Both the position numbers and the translations under genes were made by a program. A DNA stretch of 64,000 nucleotides from Pyrenochaeta sp. MPI-SDFR-AT-0127. Lineage: Eukaryota > Ascomycota > Dothideomycetes > Pleosporales > Cucurbitariaceae. Shown here piece by piece: positions 33,809-45,169 of this stretch (within the stretch, counting starts at the first letter, position 1; every line of letters starts with the position of its first letter). The notes beneath the pieces are model-generated. The model ran no database searches. It saw only the letters and a program-made list of their open reading frames with translations, and had not been told where the DNA came from. Location: the NCBI GenBank assembly GCA_020747015.1, contig JAGTJM010000027.1, positions 124,001 to 188,000 of the forward strand, in the 5' to 3' direction.

Positions 33809-36800
33809 TTAAGGCCCTGCGGGTGGGGTCGCCACTGTCCTCACTTTCTCGACCCAAATCTCCTTCTTTGTAGCCGCATCGATCACCTTCTCCCACTCAG
33901 GCAACAAATCATCTGGCCTCAACTTAACCTCCGTGGTTGGGATCACGATTTGCCACGTGCCAGGAATCGGTGTCACGTCATCACCCTCCTTTCCAAGTTT
34001 CTCTGCAATCTCCTGCGCAATGGGCAGATATAGATCATTTCCGATGATTGGCAGTCCCTTACCCAGCCATATATCGCCCGTAGTCAAAAAGTGGTCGACG
34101 GCGGCCTCCCATTTCTGACGGACTGGCAGCTGAACCCGCGCGAAACCAGCTTTAAGAAAGTCGGCAAACAAAGGGTCCGGATCTGAGATAGCGAGCCGCT
34201 CAGACCAGGTCGATTTGTTGGACCAATAATAAGGGTATAGTGTATAGGTCAACTGTTCCCATTCGAAAGCCTGCTCAAAGAAGCGAACATAGGTGCCCTC
34301 GTTACGAGCTTTAGGGAAGCGGACAATCGGACCAAGGGTGCTAGAAGAGCGGTCGTAGCTATCGAAGGATTCAAAATGTTGCTCGGTGAGGAGCTCGATA
34401 GAGAGCCTCTTCAGCTCGTCTCGGATTAGGCGCTGGTTCGACGCTGGGTTGTCGCCTTGAATGACAACTCCGGCACGGATTTCCGCTGCGGCACGTTTGG
34501 ATTCGTAGTCTTCTTGCATGACTTGCCAGGCGTCGTGGAGGGCGGTAAACGTTTCGAATGCCCAGGCTGACATGGCAGCCTTCGTCCGCACACATTTTAC
34601 TTCAACGGAGAGAGTAAATTCCTTTACATCAAAGGCGAGAACAGAGATGGACATCTCAGAGACTTCCCCATCGACCGATGCGCCTTGCGCGGGATGGCTG
34701 TCCAGGGTTACGCCAATATTTTGCATGCTTCCATTGACGCTCGACAAAGCGACCTGTTTACTACCGACTTGAACAGCCATGATTCCCGAAGTTGTTTCCC
34801 AAACCGTAAACAGAACGCTGACTAGCGCATACGACGCGACGTACCCTTCGGGGATTTGCACCTTCTGTGTAATGACATGACTGGTATAAATTTCCTGTTT
34901 GCCTGTGTCTCCACCCTTGAGCTCCGTTGATTTTGTTATGTATCTTTTGGGCGGTTGTTTAATGCCCTTAGCCTTGTACTTGTTTGCGTAGATTGGAAAA
35001 GTGTCTTCTGTTACATAACTTGGACGCAAGTCCCATTTGGGAGGCGCGTCTATCGTAATCATTGTTCGATGCCTCGCTTCCATTCGAAATGAAATATTTG
35101 CCGCAGGTTCTGGGAGCATCAGATCATACATCGTTCTGGTACCGTAATTCCACATCTGGCATTCGTAGATTTTGTTCACCCATTGATATACGCCACTGAC
35201 ATTTGTCTTTTTCCCGCGATTGTCAAGTTGAAACTTATCAGTTGACGTCGTTTCGGTGGTGACTGTGGTTGTCGTCTTTTGCAGCACCCTCTCGGTAATT
35301 GACTTGGCAGCTCTTTCGGTTATGTCTTTACCGTACTTGCTGGCCGTGTTTGCAACGTTCTCCTGATGGTTCGAGCCACTCACTTCTCCAGAGACGCTAA
35401 AGTCGACAGTAGGGCCATACTTACCAGAGAGTGCGGCTGCGGCCTTGTAACCGAAGTCCTGAACAATTGTAGCCTTTGACTCGGTAGATAACTCGTAGCG
35501 GGTGGCATTTTCAACTGATCGTTCATCCACCGTCGTGGTCTCAGTCTCGGTGGAAGTAGTTTGCTCCATAGTCTTCTTTTGGACGAGTTCATGCTGCCTG
35601 TTTTCTCCCCGCAAAACATTCTCAATATGTGCAACGTCCAACGATTCGTACTTCACTAGGTTTTGCTTCACAACTATCAGATCCGCAATTCCTGCTGGCG
35701 CCAACAGCGCATGTGTGTTTGGGATACTGGGGAAATCAAACTCATCAAACGCCGCGTCAGATACTCCCGTGACCATCTCTGTTAGAGTAAGACTCGGATC
35801 GTTTTGCACTCTAACTATAGCATTTCCGCTCTGAACGAAGCTGTAGGCAGGTTCGGGGGCGACTGGAAGGTCCTTGACCACTTGGCGCATCTCGTCTTCC
35901 AGTGAGTCAACCACCAAATCGAATGGCTGCTCGAGTAATTGGAAGTTACGGCTTTTGACAACATCAATGGTCTCTTTTTTCAGTGCCTGCAGTCCATTCT
36001 CTGCAAGTGAATAAACAGAAGACGTTTGTGCATTGATATTGCCGATCGATGCCAGAGCGGGAAAATTATCAATGTTGAGAATTTTGTCAGCGAACTGACT
36101 CGCTTCGCTGGCTTCGACGACGTCTTGGATACGTAGAACGTCTCCAACTAGATCTCTTAGTTGCTCTATACCTTCTGGCTCGCGGCGGGATAGCTCACCT
36201 GCATCTCTCGGTGCCGTAGTTGCAGTATTGTGCTCCGTTTGTGGAGACGCGGCGCCTTGGATTGGGCGCGGGCCATCCAAGCCAATCTCAAGTTTTTTTA
36301 TATTCAAGGCAGTTAATCGATGCATATAATCCGCTTTTCTCGTTGCCCAGTCGAGGCGCGAGACTTGACCAGGATGAATTGTCCCCGCTATCTCCTCCTG
36401 TGCAGAATTGTCATCAATGTTCGCTTGCCTTATGCACGGTAAATCATACCTGAACGTGCGAAGAGAAATGCTTTGTTGGGAGTGTTGTAAGATCATCCAC
36501 AGCGGACAAAATTTGACGATACTTGTCTCGGAGACCTTCCATCATCGCTTTTTTCGCATTTCGACCAGCCTCCACAGATCGCATGAACTGGTCAAGGGCC
36601 TCTCGGGAGCTTAGTATGCTGTCAAGCTCAGCATCTGTAGGTAGAAGGATGCCTCTTTGCCTCCATATTTTTAGCTCTGCCGGAGTCTTTGGGCGTGGGA
36701 CTTCACTATCGTTATTAGTCAAAGTGAGAACTAAGTCGAGGTCTTTGAGTTGAGCTGCAAGACCAACAAGATCGCAGGCATGCTGAGAGGGCGTGAACTT

Positions 36801-37251
36801 GATCGTAAATATTGAATCCTTCAAAGGTATGATCGTGCCCCGTAAAGATCCAGTGTCTGACCCAGGATGCGCGTTGGCGAACGTGTTTGCCAACGTGGAG
36901 AGCTCAGCTGATATATCTTCGGCTGACGACTTGACTAGTTTGTCGAAAGCTTTCGATAGCTCCTTTAAATCACCATGTAAAGGATTCTTTGTGGGTGACC
37001 CGATAAAGCTCGTACCACTGAAACAAAGATGGCTGTTAGTCTCTCTTATCCGAACAAGGTCGCGGGATGGGTTAAGTGTACCTTGCGTAATTCTCCAAAA
37101 GTGACAACACAGCCGATCGGCTGATTGTCTTATTGATGCGGAAATCTTGCTGGAGTGGGGAGTCCTGAGCTAAATGGATCGAAGGTACAGCATCGCCGAT
37201 CGGCTCTGGTGGCCGAAACACGACGAAACGAAACACGGTCTCAGACGACAT
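33809..37251 (-). CDS. large bacterial-type protein of unknown function (toxin-locus-like)
   Basis: Three exons (37251-37082, 37017-36450, 36397-33809) give 1108 residues with consistent phases. There is no signal peptide. The N-terminus (FRFVVFRPPEPIGD) is followed by helical segments. Residues about 515-630 are Thr/Glu-rich (TTSTETETTTVDERS, TTTTVTTETTSTD). A conserved-looking core lies near residue 650 (VYQWVNKIYECQMWNYGTR, then LPEPAANISF). The C-terminal part has aromatic/charged motifs (LYPYYWSNKSTW, SDPDPLFADFLKAGFARVQL). From memory, this order and these motifs match large uncharacterised bacterial proteins rather than any eukaryotic family, so transfer from bacteria is inferred. The introns show it is now a fungal gene. 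Function is unknown. It stands head-to-head with the PT-TG-like gene, suggesting joint action. Confidence 0.72.
37110..37123. repeat. 14-bp perfect palindrome
   Basis: CAGCCGATCGGCTG is its own reverse complement. The 10-bp core GCCGATCGGC recurs at 37195-37204. Both copies sit in the first exon of the 1108-residue protein, close to its start. Confidence 0.6.
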
Positions 37252-38416
37252 AGGGAGATATACAAAGGATGCAAAACAATGCCAAAAAGAATCCTATCGA
37301 GTGTCAAGTTATTGCTTAGTCCAGTCAGTCCCGATATCTAGGTATATAGTTATAAATTCTCAATTAGACAGCTATCGGAGCAGCAACGGTACCAAAGCCC
37401 TTTTCGTCCAGCCTCGCGGAACGCATTTGTAACATAATTTCCTCAGCTGGGCATAAAAGCTTGTGTTTGCTTAATCAGACATCCAAACAACTGTTTTCAA
37501 CGATTTGCCTGGGTATGCTTGCATTGCATCGAATCAGGTCGCATACAACCACACTGTCAAATGCAGACCCTCCACAATTCCCCATGGTGTGGGTCGTTGT
37601 TAAAACTGTAGAATACGTTAAGACTGAGGCAGAAAATACTCTGAAATTACAGCAATTTTTGATCTTTGCGAAAACGGTATGGTCAGCTCGTATTGCTCGA
37701 TGAAGCATAACGGGCGTTTACTGGATACTAGAGCTTCAGCGGACTTGGGGCTGAGAGCTGGAACTTTTGAAATCCCTAGTCGGCACCACTCAGAAGCCAG
37801 TGGCGTGGAATTTTCTCGTGTTCTGTCGAGTTGGCGACACGAGTTGGCGGCACTTGTACCAGAAAAGTTGCTGCGGGTTACGTTCGACTGCGACCGGGTA
37901 AAGCGCCGTCGATAGCAATCCGATGCGATGCTGAGGTGTAAGCTGCAAGTTACAACTTTCAACAAACCCCTTGTGGTAGCATCTAGCATTACGAACGCTT
38001 GGCATTGGACCGAACTATTAATCCGTTGATTTCCCTTGGGTGATGGAAGGTCAAAGCTGCGGAAAATCCCGCTGCGTTCAGCTACGGCTTTCTGTGACAA
38101 GCCGAGCTGAGCTGAGCTGAGCTCTGCGTCAACACAATAGCCGGACGCTACACAGTTCAGGGAAAGCACAAGCCGTCTGGCCCTGGGAAGGGGTTGATGT
38201 GCCCGGTTCTTGCGCGTAGTTTTTCACCAGAGTCGCTAATTAATCGTCGGCCCTGAAAGCTGAATCTCGATTTGTTGAGGTCGTGATGCTTGAGCTCGTC
38301 TCCTCTCCAACTCCGCCGATTGTTACCGTATTGCCCTGATTTTTGTAGTCGTTTCCTAGCCATTCCTCTGGTCCCTTCCTCCATAGTCTGTTGGTAATGT
38401 AACAACTTCAACTCGT
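37252..38416. promoter_or_regulatory. divergent promoter region of the bacterial-like gene pair
   Basis: This 1165-bp spacer lies between the opposed start codons of the two bacterial-like genes and should drive both. It contains four tandem GAGCT units at 38104-38123. ORFs inside it (37618-38169 minus, 37679-37915 plus) overlap each other and lack recognisable content. Confidence 0.45.
38104..38123. repeat. GAGCT tandem repeat, four units
   Basis: Four perfect head-to-tail GAGCT pentamers lie about 295 bp before the ATG at 38417, within the shared promoter region. Confidence 0.7.
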
Positions 38417-40536
38417 ATGGCTCCAGGAGACCCCTTCGGACCCTCTAAGCCTGCCCTCTTTAGGGCGCGGCCAGAGTACCTTGCCGCGCTACAAAAGGTA
38501 CAACAAGAGATTGCAGACATCCTCCGGCTAGGTCCTAGGCTATGGGGTGGACTCCAAGCCCAGATAAATGCCCTCTCTCTCTCGCGGCGAGTGGCTGAGA
38601 TAATGCACGAAAGTCTAAGCCAACACCCGGACGAAGTCTACGCGTATGACAAGTACCATGGCCAGAATATGACCGGTCCTGAAACCTGGAGATTGAAGTG
38701 CCAAATTGCGGCAAATCAGGAGCTGTTTTACAACGTCTATGGCCCCGAAGGGGCAGGGGAGATGTGGCAGAATAAACTCAAGGCTTGCATGGAGAGGATT
38801 GAAAGGATGAGGACAAGACCAGAGGAGACGTGGCATGCAGCTGTTGATGCGTATGAGGGCAAAGTATATATATGGGAGGATAATCCAGAGGTTTTCAAAG
38901 TGGCAAAAATGGTGGCAGAGGCATTTTCGGATTGGCTGAACCGACAGACTGTTACAAAGACGCTTGTCACGTCCAGCGTGAATGCGACAATGGCAGACTT
39001 CGTCAAAACTCGACCAGATCTACTATTGGCATTCAGGCTGGTCCAGTCCTTACCGGCGGCTCCTCACTCATACAAGGTTTGGGATATTCCTATTGAAAGA
39101 TCATCAGAGGCGGAATTCGTGGAGACTGCTATTAGCTTCATTCCCTTCCTCGGCACAGGGGTCGCTATGTGGGAGATCTACGACGGCCACGATCTTTTTG
39201 GCTACCGCCTCAATGACGTTGAGAGGGCAATCATGGCAGCAACTATTATAGCTCCATTTGCAGGAAGATTTGTCAAAGGTGGTGTTGTCATGTACTCCGA
39301 AAAGAGGCTAATGAAGATGTTCGGAAAGGACCTTCAGGCGTGGTCGAAAACAATAGAATCATCTGCCAAGGTAACTGAAGAATTTGTCCTACTTGGACCA
39401 CCCTACAGAGCCTCGAGGATTTTGAAATCGAATCTTACAGTCGGGCGAGAGGGTGCGAAGGAAGTTGCTCAGGCAGTTACCTCATACGTTAAAGCACCGA
39501 CTGGCCTGTACAAAGTCACCAAAACAGCTGCATCAAAAGCGCTCGTGTTGACACAGCGAAAATTTCCGAATGTGGCCAAGTTGGCTAATCTAGACTCTCA
39601 AGCAATGTCTAGAGTTCTCGAAAAGGTAAGTATAAGCTTGTGAGTATATCATGTATCTTTATTTATATTATCATCAGGGAATCAAGCAGCATATTAAAGG
39701 TGCTTTTGTGGAAGAGGTACTCGAATCCTATATCGTTCCATGGCTTCGCAGCCGACTCGGCGGGTTCGCGCTGGGGATAAAGCTTGCCAAAGAGCAACTC
39801 GAACACCTTGTTTTCTATCCGGGGAGGCTGATCAGGACTGCTCATGGGGCAATTGGCCGACAGATTACGGACGGTATCATCGGTTTCTTTGATGGCTTGA
39901 TTTTCAGAATTGTTGCTATCTTCAACGGTAAAAGCTCACTTCGCGGTGCGAGGGACCTCTTCTTCGGGAAAAAGGTGACAGATATCGCCAAAATGCCCGA
40001 AGCAGAGAGAGAGGCTATGGAAGCATTCGCACGAGATGTTTGGCGAGAGGAAAAGGAAATTGTCGAGCAAAGAGGTGAGAAGTACTCGAAAAGTGTTGAT
40101 GACGTTATGAAAGAAGTACGTATCGTGTTCTTAAAAGATCCAAGGGAATAGCTCAGCAAAAGTGGATCGCCGTGCTAACAAATGACAGCTCGTCCACACG
40201 GAACAAGGCGGCCAGATGCAACGCGAGTTAGAGCGCCTTACCCCAAATGAAGATGGGACATTGCAAAGAATTCGTCTTGCAGGCGTTGAAATTGAAGTCG
40301 ACTTTGTTGAACTGACTAAAACGAAGATGTACTCTGTCGTCCCGGAGGGTGTGAATGTGCGCGTGCCAGACGTACCTTCTGTGGACCCTTTTACTAAATC
40401 GCCAAGTTTCCAGAGGAAATTCGACACAGAAACGATAGGCATCGGGATCAAAACTAAGGAACTGGATGATCTTGGGAAAGATTTCGAAGCTCTTGTTCAA
40501 GCCGAGAGCCTTGAGAGAGTCGAGAAAACAAAGTGA
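38417..40536 (+). CDS. protein with PT-TG-like (pre-toxin) segment
   Basis: Three exons (38417-39625, 39678-40115, 40189-40536), all in phase 0, give 664 residues. There is no signal peptide. Residues 1-220 are mostly helical. Residues about 233-289 (AEFVETAISFIPFLGTGVAM, then EIYDGHDLFGYRLNDVERAI and APFAGRFVKGG) follow the pattern of the bacterial PT-TG domain: a hydrophobic helix with a Pro-Phe/Ile-Gly turn, a Gly-Arg/Tyr-x-Leu-x-x-x-Glu-Arg segment and a second hydrophobic helix. In bacteria PT-TG precedes the toxin domain of polymorphic toxins. The 375 residues after it (residues 290-664) contain hydrophobic stretches (IIGFFDGLIFRIVAIFNG) and a C-terminal region I cannot assign. The PT-TG call is by pattern and needs a profile search. 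Possible alternatives are a generic membrane-interacting helical protein. Confidence 0.68.
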
Positions 40537-41261
40537 CAACGTGGAAAGTGCCGACCTAGAAATACCTCTTTGAAATCAACGCCGCGTTCAAAAAAATTTG
40601 AACCCACATTGAGTTGAAGGAATAGGAGGTGTACAACAAGCTTCTACGTTAAGTTTAAGTTAGGAATAGTTTTAGAATATTGAAGTAAACTATGAACCCC
40701 CTTTCTAGGATCCCAGGTTGTATTACCAAAGAACTGTGTTGATTTTGTACTCATCTTGTGCCCTGCAATGATCTTCCGCACTGATGTTGTACGGCTGAAT
40801 AAGTCGGACTCTTGAGGCCAGCTACGCTAATGAAGGCCGAAAAACGGTAAACTTCATATTGGGTTCAATCATAGCATTTGGAATAAGATTCTGCAGCGAT
40901 GGCTTGTCGTGGCGGCAACCTAAACAAGAATGCATATGGTCCCTCAGACCAATCCTGCCTGTTTGCGGTCTGTTGTCCTTAATCAAGTTTTCCGGCGATG
41001 CTGCATTGCGATTGTTAGACAGAGTATGCAAGTTAACAAGCGAGAGCCTCCATAAAAAATTGTAGATCACATCCATAGCAAGATCGTGGGGAACATGTGG
41101 ATTGCCTACAATTTCCGAAAGCGATCTAGTGAGCTCCTCCAGGTATTACGCTGTGTCCATCACCTCGTATAGTCAATCCCCTAGCCTATGGTCCTGTGTC
41201 ATGCTAAGTGGCAGCCTTCCAATATTGACACAATAACCGAGTTCTTTCATAGTCTTTCCTT
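40537..41261. other. intergenic region between convergent genes
   Basis: About 720 bp with the 3' UTRs of the PT-TG-like gene and the first HET gene. No gene is seen; the 60-80-codon ORFs on both strands lack recognisable content. Confidence 0.5.
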
Positions 41262-43422
41262 CTACAGCAATAGAATGAAAGTGTTAGGCAGGCTCGTATC
41301 ATAAACCCCTTCGCCATCCATAAATCCGTCGAAATAGCAATCACCAATGAATTCATAGCATGCGTCGAGCTTCTTTGGTCTAGGTTCGCTATCTTGTATG
41401 ACTCCGTACACCCCGTCGACACTAACACCATAAGTACTTGAAGGGTTCAACTCTGCAAGCTCATCAACGCCTAGCTGTAGCTTTCGCAGTATGAATGGTA
41501 CTTTACTACCATTGATTACCCAGACCTCGTCTCCAATTTGGGTTTTAGGATAACAGAGGCCCTGACCTTTATTCTGCGTTTGAAAGTAACATCTCCCGTG
41601 CGTAGCAATCAAGATGGTGCGATCTAGTGCAAAATCTAGGTCGGGTTCCCCATTCTTTACCCAAGATAGAAATTGGTTTAGCCAAGTCATGTCTTCGCTG
41701 GTGAATCTGCGCCAGTCTGAGGCTTGCACATCTCCGGTTGATGCTACACCACCAAGGATTGTGCGCCAAAACTTTTCAACGCCACGTGATTGTGGCTGGG
41801 AACCATCATATTCATCAAGGTCGATCATTGATGAAGCCCGCATCCACTTCTCGAAACTGTGTCTTTTCTGCACCAGATATTCATTTGGGTCTCCTTCCTT
41901 TATATGCTCGGAAATCGACTTGACAGTTCCTACGCATTTACCTGTCACTCCGAGTGCGACTTGATGAGGTTTCTCATCCGCCAATTGAGGCCAAGTCATA
42001 TAATGCTCGTAGGACCCCTTACTCCCACTGGAAGCATCGAAAAGATTATATATCATTAGTCTGTTTGAATTGATATCCGCATCCGTCTGTGTGAAAGGTG
42101 CTTCAAAGTCCCGTACCCAAGACGCCCATTTGCTCGCCCCTGGACCATATTCGGCGCCTGTCAGGCACTTAAAGTCACGTAAACTCCGGTGCAACATTGC
42201 ACAAGTAGCATCATAGAAGACCTCATTATGCGTTGACGAATAGTTGGGTGTGAGCCACACGTCAAGGTCAGAGATATCGCCTATGAGAGATAATAGACCA
42301 TATACCTTGTCGCGAGGATCTTGACATTGCCGGTGACCATAGGACAGATGTTGGTCCTGCATATCGAAATATTCGTCCTCTGCTAGATTGTTGCGATCGC
42401 CGTGAAGGGTATAGAAGCTGGTGCAGAATTCATCTAATGGGAGCCCGATAGGCTGTGGTAAAATTGCAACGGCGTGCTGGCAGCAGCCCCACACGTGATT
42501 GTAGTAACCCGCTCCGCATTTGGTAATATCCTCCAATGGTGTACTCCACGTATCGAATGTTAATACACCTGCCTTAGGTAAGATGACCTCTTGAACAGTC
42601 CACATGCGCGACCACCAGGCGCTCTGCGCGACTGTGACAAAACCCTCCCAAAGGTCATTGAATATCTTGTTCTCCTCGAATTGCACTTTCTTCTCTTGGC
42701 TTAGAACTTTGAAACAAGGCCATTCGTAGATATGTCGGTCTTCTGCCAGGTGGCGAATAAGGTTGAAAGGGTCTTGCTGTTTAGCAGGCTCGTCCATCAT
42801 ACTGTCGACTCGTCTTATAGGTGCAAAAAGGCCACACTTGGAAACATTGCAACCGAGCCAGATTCGAACCTGCGAGCATTGGCGATATATCTGGCCCATT
42901 AGAGCCACTTGTTGTGACTTTTCCGCAGTATCCATCTGATTAATGCAGACGGCATCCACCCACAAGACCATGTCGTTTGTGACGTCACGTAGATGTCTGA
43001 AGGACGCCATGTATTTAGTACACTTCTAAACTTGAGAAAGCACCATCTTTCTAAAAGAACTCCATTCCATATCTCTGCACCTGGTTCTTAAATACACTAT
43101 GATATGCAAGATCCCTTTGACGTGCTTTGCAAACCTTGAAATAGGAGACCCAATCTGCAAATCGGAAGATCATGTACCGGAGCGCGCTTTCGAGGTTCAA
43201 GGTGACTTTGATATCAATTTTGTTGACCTCTATCGACTTGGTGATACTCTGATCGCCCCAAGTGTATGACAATGCCTCGTACCCAGACTCATCATCCAGA
43301 GTGATCATTTGCAAAACGCATTGTATCGGATCTTGGATCTCACCGGCCTGCAAGATGAGAACGCGAATATGTCTCCCTGCCGGTGGGAAAGGTTTGTAAA
43401 GAAGGTTACGATGCATAGACAT
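41262..43422 (-). CDS. HET-domain protein (heterokaryon incompatibility)
   Basis: Modelled as two exons (43422-43081, 43025-41262), about 701 residues. The HET domain begins with GYEALSYTWGDQS and continues with NLESALRYM. After the intron come VLWVDAVCINQMDTAEKSQQ and the Trp-rich WWSRMWTVQEVILPKAG, the three classic HET blocks. DPRDKVYGLLSL follows. The C-terminus holds the usual HET tail (GDEVWVINGSKVPFILRK, then EFIGDCYFDGFMDGEG). HET domains trigger programmed cell death when incompatible fungal cells fuse; they act downstream of recognition partners. The donor is uncertain: GTGCAG after AACCAG gives a typical 55-bp intron, but two other in-frame donors lie upstream, so 10-35 residues at the junction may be wrong. 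Confidence 0.85.
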
Positions 43423-44045
43423 TTTGTTTCGTATTGATAAATCTGCAATGGTTTTAGTGGGTATTGATGCTGCTCACAATAAATGTGGTCTGTGAACGAT
43501 GTGGCAGGTGCTGCTTGATGCACCGTATTCAGATCTGTTGAGTTTGCCGTATTGAAGAAGCGAAGATTCCGCGACAAATTGATCAACTATGTATGTATCG
43601 ATGCGGGGTCAAGAAATCCGTGCATGCATGATCGAGATGACGAGGGTTGCAGATTCGCGCTAGGATCCTGCGGGGATAGCCTTGCAGACACCCATGTCAT
43701 TATCTGACTTACTCTACCAACCCATTTCGATGGATGGACGAGACCTCTAGGAAATATGCAAGCGCTACGTGCAAAGATGGACAACCTTATTGGAATGGTA
43801 AGATAAATTCGATATGTGGTCGAGGGGCGTCCCCATCAAACTTCGAACTCTAGTTAAGGAATGACAAGAATGAAAGAACAGTGACCACTATACCACTTCG
43901 ATGCCTCAGCTTTGTCGGAGTGTTGGACCCGACCTCGCCGACTTCGTTCTACTCTCTCTCCCTTAGTTCCGTACTTTCAAGACTATAAACCGGAGCGCAT
44001 TTCAACCATTTAATGAGATTTTAAATCAAAAAGCGTGTTGAACGC
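43423..44045. other. intergenic region
   Basis: About 620 bp holding the HET gene promoter on one side and the 3' end of the small secreted protein gene on the other. The ORF at 43305-43586 overlaps the HET start in another frame and is not credible. Confidence 0.5.
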
Positions 44046-44548
44046 TTATGCACAAGTACCGACAGCTCTGGCAGAGTGAATGAACTTGCCTGGGCCAAAA
44101 GTGCCGCACTCTCCTGTCTTGGTGTACTCGATGAAGTTGACACTTGAGCATTGAGAGTCGAACCAAACAACCACTATAAAGTCAGCAAATAACCCAATGT
44201 GGGCGGTATGTGAGCCATTACGTGTGCAGCCAGCAGGTAGCGCTGCCAATTGAGTCTGGCTAATGATGCCGCCATCAGTATTGCCGCTGACGATTGGAGA
44301 GATTGGAAAGCAAGAGCCATCGGTGGGGACAAAAGCAGTAGATACGGGGTTGGGCCCGTCGTTGCAGCCAGCGCTCTCATCTATCCAAATCTTGCAGTCA
44401 GCGCGTAATTCAAGTTTAGATATCTTCCGAGAGTAAACGTACAGATGCTGAGGGGGATAACATCAATACGCTTGCTCAATTCTACGCTTGGGGCTGCATT
44501 GACGCCGACTGCGACGACAAGAAGAGCAATAATGGAGGAGAACTGCAT
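44046..44548 (-). CDS. small cysteine-rich secreted protein (effector-like)
   Basis: Two exons (44548-44443, 44380-44046) joined over a 62-bp intron (GTACGT donor, CTGAC branch, TAG acceptor) give 146 residues. The N-terminus is a clear signal peptide (MQFSSIIALLVVAVGVNA) cleaved before APSVELS. A Lys-Arg pair in ELSKRIDV is a likely Kex2 processing site. The mature part has six cysteines, each in a short polar context (SAGCND, DGSCFP, PAGCTR, DSQCSS, TGECGT, VGTCA), suggesting three disulphides. Small secreted Cys-rich proteins of this build are typical fungal effectors or surface/antimicrobial proteins. No family is recognised. A TATA box lies 125 bp upstream. No single open frame shows it whole, so it is easily missed. 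Confidence 0.8.
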
Positions 44549-45169
44549 TCTGAATTGAGATTTTTAGATAGCGAGAAGCTGGAGAAGTATTTGGTGTTGA
44601 GAGCTTAAAAGAGGTGGTGAAGAATTCTTGTTGTAGTGAAATGAGCAGTTGGAGAAGGGGATCAGATGGCCTTTTTATACTTTAAAATAGAGCTTCTAGG
44701 GTCGTTCAGAGTGTCCTTCATTCTGAATCAGCTAATAGTATTCTGATCAGCAACTTTGCTGACACGAGTGAGGCCATTCAACACAAACCGCTTAATTGAG
44801 GGTAATATCAATAGGCCATCCTCGGTCATGTTGGAGCAACTCAATACGAGAGGCTGAATCGTTGGTAGCTGTAAAGGCGAGCCTGTTGTTGACCACAGAC
44901 ATCCTACAGGAACAGTGACTGCCTCACGCTAGAGCTCAGGCTTTGGTGTTGGTGTCGTTCTGATTTGCAATGTCTTTTAAGATCCTATTGGATGTTACTA
45001 GTTCTTCGTAGTCCTGTGACCTCAAGTTTTCATTTAACACTTGAATCTGACACTGGACCAAGAATGACCCGTTGTGGCGCCAGATTAGAGGCGGCTTGTG
45101 CCACAACTTCTGTACAATGGCGGTCAAATAATGATGTAGTGCAATTAAACCGCTAGTAGCAAATCCCTG
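44549..45169. other. promoter region of the small secreted protein gene
   Basis: About 620 bp; apart from the TATA box nothing else is recognised. Confidence 0.5.
44673..44679 (-). promoter_or_regulatory. TATA box of the small secreted protein gene
   Basis: TATAAAA on the minus strand, 125 bp before the ATG at 44548, in a good position for a strongly expressed fungal gene. Confidence 0.55.

Noticed and set aside
42861..42870. GGTTCGAATC on the minus strand, a perfect tRNA B-box match
   Set aside because: It encodes part of a core HET motif (VRIWLG) and no A-box or cloverleaf surrounds it.
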